Shown here: positions 23,035 to 23,035 of the stretch, one piece after another | Position numbering within the stretch: position 1 is the stretch's first letter | How the letters are laid out: the number at the start of each line of letters is the position of its first letter | Position numbers and translations under genes: made by a program | Notes under the pieces: generated by a model | The model's input: the letters and a program-made list of their open reading frames with translations, nothing else | Told to the model about the DNA's origin: nothing | The model's database searches: none | NCBI GenBank assembly: GCA_900547995.1 | Contig: URIY01000028.1 | Location: 1-23,035, forward strand | DNA length: 23,035 bases | Direction: 5' to 3' | Source: an uncultured Mycoplasmatota bacterium | GTDB lineage: Bacteria > Bacillota_I > Bacilli_A > RF39 > UBA660

Positions 23035-23035
23035 T

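Overview
The window is very AT-rich, low-GC Firmicutes-type DNA. Shine-Dalgarno sites are purine-rich, TTGACA/TATAAT-like promoters are present, hpf sits beside secA, and addB-addA replaces recBCD. TGA is used as a stop (the response regulator ends in TGA) and Trp is encoded by TGG, so the standard bacterial code applies and mycoplasma code 4 does not. The organism is probably a small-genome host-associated member of the Bacilli or a related lineage. I cannot name a species. No tRNA, rRNA, CRISPR array or insertion sequence was seen.

Layout. 1-3490 (minus strand) is housekeeping: secA, a long-form hpf and a cold-shock protein. 3490-6720 is an agr-type peptide quorum-sensing locus. agrB and an unlisted 40-codon agrD run on the plus strand. 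They converge on a minus-strand agrA-agrC pair, and two back-to-back terminators separate the two halves. 6780-9402 is a P2B (PMCA-type) calcium ATPase. 9490-13440 holds a membrane-bound hybrid histidine kinase and an AMP-forming acyl-CoA-ligase-like enzyme. 13560-15818 has an ASCH-domain protein, the decayed end of a surface-protein gene, a single-pass membrane protein and a YfcE-like phosphoesterase. 15856-17368 is a two-gene unit: a transposase-type HTH protein and a helical protein of unknown function. 17420-22864 is a compact addB-addA pair.

How the genes work together. AgrD should be cut and cyclised by AgrB into a cyclic peptide (AIP). AgrC should sense the AIP and phosphorylate AgrA, a LytTR regulator. 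Upstream of agrB are two 11-bp direct repeats exactly 21 bp apart, the geometry LytTR regulators bind. The key anomaly is agrC. Its ribosome-binding site, first 32 codons and first membrane helix lie in one frame, and the remaining 411 codons lie in another. The frames join exactly at a run of six A residues. One more A would give a normal 443-residue AgrC. As sequenced, the receptor is off, phase-variable, rescued by slippage, or misassembled.

Two genome-style features recur. Many promoters carry an extended -10 (TG-N-TAWNAT). At least eight minus-strand genes place their stop codon in or at the edge of their own terminator hairpin, so the last codons also encode the terminator. addB has the best promoter in the window (TTGACA, 17 bp, TATATT), with a perfect inverted repeat filling the spacer, which suggests repressor control such as an SOS-like response.
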